From Cellulosimicrobium marinum (GTDB lineage: Bacteria > Actinomycetota > Actinomycetes > Actinomycetales > Cellulomonadaceae), in the NCBI RefSeq assembly GCF_020551945.1, contig NZ_JAJBZH010000003.1, positions 1 to 64,000 on the forward strand: a DNA stretch of 64,000 bases, given 5' to 3'. The notes under the pieces were generated by a model. It did no database searches, had not been told where the DNA came from, and saw only the letters and a list, made by a program, of their open reading frames with translations. A program made the translations under genes and the position numbers. Below are positions 62,883 through 64,000 of this stretch, piece by piece (position 1 is the first letter of the stretch; each line of letters starts with the position of its first letter).

Positions 62883-63584
62883 GTGAGTCCTGTGAAGCCC
62901 GACGAACGCATCGTGTGGATCGACTGCGAGATGACCGGTCTCGACCTGGGCGCTGACGCCCTGGTGGAGGTCGCCGCCGTGGTCACCGACTCCGAGCTCA
63001 CCGTGCTCGGTGACGGGGTGGACGTCCTCGTCCGCCCTCCCGCGGAGGCGCTCGAGCAGATGGGCGACTTCGTGCGCCAGATGCACACGTCCTCCGGCCT
63101 GCTCGACGAGCTCGCCGGCGGCCTGACCCTGGCGGAGGCCGAGGAGCGTGTCCTCGACTACGTGCGCACCTGGGTGCCCGAGCCGGGGAAGGCGCCGCTC
63201 GCGGGCAACTCGGTCGGCACGGACAAGGGGTTCCTCGACCGCGACATGCCGGGGCTCATGTCCCACCTGCACTACCGGATCATCGACGTGTCGTCCGTGA
63301 AGGAGCTGTCGCGCCGGTGGTTCCCGCGCGCGTACTTCGCCTCCCCGGAGAAGAAGGGCGGGCACCGCGCGCTCGCCGACATCCTCGAGAGCATCGACGA
63401 GCTGCGCTACTACCGGGAGGCGGTGTTCGTGCCCCAGCCCGGACCGGACTCCGCGACGGCGCGCGAGATCGCCGCACGGGTCACGGCGACGAGCGTCGCG
63501 CGCCCCGTCGTGACGACCGGGGAGCCCGGCGCCGTGGCGACCGTCACAGACGCCGCGGGCCCGGACGCCGCGCGACGGTCCTGA
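62883..63584 (+). CDS. orn: oligoribonuclease
   Basis: 233-aa DEDDh 3'-5' exonuclease that degrades di- to penta-nucleotide RNAs and pGpG. D14 and E16 in [10 protein letters not shown], the Asp in [13 protein letters not shown], and His and Asp in [14 protein letters not shown] form the metal site. The last 45 residues are an Ala/Thr/Val-rich extension beyond the usual end. GTG 62883 is 7 nt after TAGGCT, so the mRNA is probably leaderless; GTG 62892 ([12 protein letters not shown]) is an alternative. A tRNA-His follows. Confidence 0.95.
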   Translation: MSPVKPDERIVWIDCEMTGLDLGADALVEVAAVVTDSELTVLGDGVDVLVRPPAEALEQMGDFVRQMHTSSGLLDELAGGLTLAEAEERVLDYVRTWVPEPGKAPLAGNSVGTDKGFLDRDMPGLMSHLHYRIIDVSSVKELSRRWFPRAYFASPEKKGGHRALADILESIDELRYYREAVFVPQPGPDSATAREIAARVTATSVARPVVTTGEPGAVATVTDAAGPDAARRS

Positions 63585-63641
63585 CGGGCGCCCCGGAGCG
63601 GGTACACTTTTCGACGGCCGGTGCTGCAGGCACGCGGTCAT

Positions 63642-63715
63642 GGTGGGTATAGCTCAGCTGGTAGAGCACCTGGTTGTGGTCCAGGGGGTCGCGGGTTCAA
63701 GTCCCGTTACTCACC
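63642..63715 (+). tRNA. tRNA-His (anticodon GTG)
   Basis: The acceptor stem is GTGGGTA with TACTCAC (one G-T pair), preceded by the extra G-1 at 63642, which pairs with discriminator C at 63715, the His identity element. The anticodon loop is TTGTGGT with GTG, and the T arm is GGGTTCAAGTCCC. CCA is not encoded. A TACACT -10-like box is at 63603-63608. Confidence 0.97.
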
Positions 63716-63721
63716 CCGATG

Positions 63722-63753
63722 CCGAAGGCCCCTCGCACGCGAGGGGCCTTCGG
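63722..63753 (+). terminator. terminator after tRNA-His
   Basis: A perfect 14-bp stem (63722-63735 with 63740-63753) with a 4-nt loop, 7 nt after the tRNA. Confidence 0.8.
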
Positions 63754-63877
63754 TCGTCTCCGGGGACCGGCGCCGGATAACGATCCGCGCACCGGGTCGC
63801 GGGTTGCCCCCGGGTGTGATCGGCTGGGACGCCGAAGCCCGGACCTCGGCGCCCAGACTGTCGGGAGGCAGCCCCCC

Positions 63878-64000
63878 GTGATCGAATTCCGCTCGGTCAG
63901 CAAGACCTACCCCGACGGGACCGTCGCCGTCGACACGTTCGACCTCGTCGTCCCGCCGCACCGCACCACGGTGCTCGTCGGGTCCTCGGGCAGCGGCAAG
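63878..64000 (+). CDS. ABC transporter ATP-binding protein, N-terminal part (probably osmoprotectant type)
   Basis: The first 41 codons only. VIEFRSVSKTYPDGTVAVDTFDLVVPPHRTTVLVGSSGSGK contains Walker A GSSGSGK at the window edge. IEFRSVSKTYPDG...AVD with VPPH resembles glycine betaine/carnitine/choline (OpuCA/ProV) ATPases, but the diagnostic CBS region is outside. GTG 63878 has GGAGG 9 nt upstream. Confidence 0.85.
   Translation, partial: MIEFRSVSKTYPDGTVAVDTFDLVVPPHRTTVLVGSSGSGK

Overview
The window is chromosomal DNA from a very high-G+C actinobacterium, most likely a Micrococcales member near Cellulosimicrobium, Isoptericola or Cellulomonas. This rests on extreme GC bias at third codon positions, many GTG starts, paired clpP1/clpP2, a GlbO-type globin, a mycothiol-type DsbA-like enzyme, an F420-type oxidoreductase, PknG, an actinobacterial RpiB, and many genes whose start codon lies 6-7 nt after a TANNNT -10 box (leaderless mRNAs). 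The genus is an inference. Nothing looks like a prophage, IS element or CRISPR array.

Layout. 1-3.9 kb: proteostasis genes on the minus strand (tig, clpP1, clpP2, clpX cut by the window edge) with a candidate ClgR box. 3.9-6.4 kb: tRNA-Pro, tRNA-Gly, and a cysteine operon cysK-cysE preceded by a 26-codon Cys-rich leader ORF. 6.5-29 kb: single housekeeping and accessory genes (F420 oxidoreductase, ATL-like protein, Eis-like acetyltransferase, Nei, RpiB, M13 peptidase, PepN, MalQ, MscS, PTS EIIB/EIIA and PtsI, globin, thioesterases, topoisomerase IB). 29-38.8 kb: two paralogous pairs of dynamin-like GTPase plus Era/YfjP-like membrane GTPase, flanking ettA and an ssb paralogue. 38.9-41.3 kb: tRNA-Arg, and a LacI regulator divergent from an MFS transporter with a perfect operator between them.

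41.5-54.1 kb is the most interesting block. Ten same-strand genes, mostly joined by ATGA or GTGA overlaps, encode TelA, a small unknown protein, a CbbX-like AAA+ ATPase, a GlnX-like four-TM sensor, a GlnH-like lipoprotein, a coiled-coil protein, PknG, a PP2C phosphatase, a VWA protein and an FHA protein. It reads as a complete glutamate/aspartate-sensing phospho-signalling module with its own kinase, phosphatase, phospho-reader and remodelling ATPase. Three members carry zinc ribbons.

54.1-64 kb: CIRCE-controlled hsp20; a biotin-type ECF transporter (bioY, bioM, bioN) with an acyl-CoA synthetase and a degenerate thiolase inserted, as in the B. subtilis yhfUTS operon; an ArsR-type regulator with its MFS transporter; a PAP2 phosphatase; a 49-aa orphan ORF; oligoribonuclease; tRNA-His; and the start of an ABC ATPase.

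A structured repeat occurs three times (13.1, 18.1 and 33.0 kb). Outer stems differ between copies yet stay paired, an inner hairpin covaries, and a 9-nt loop is invariant. On the minus strand every copy lies just downstream of a stop codon.
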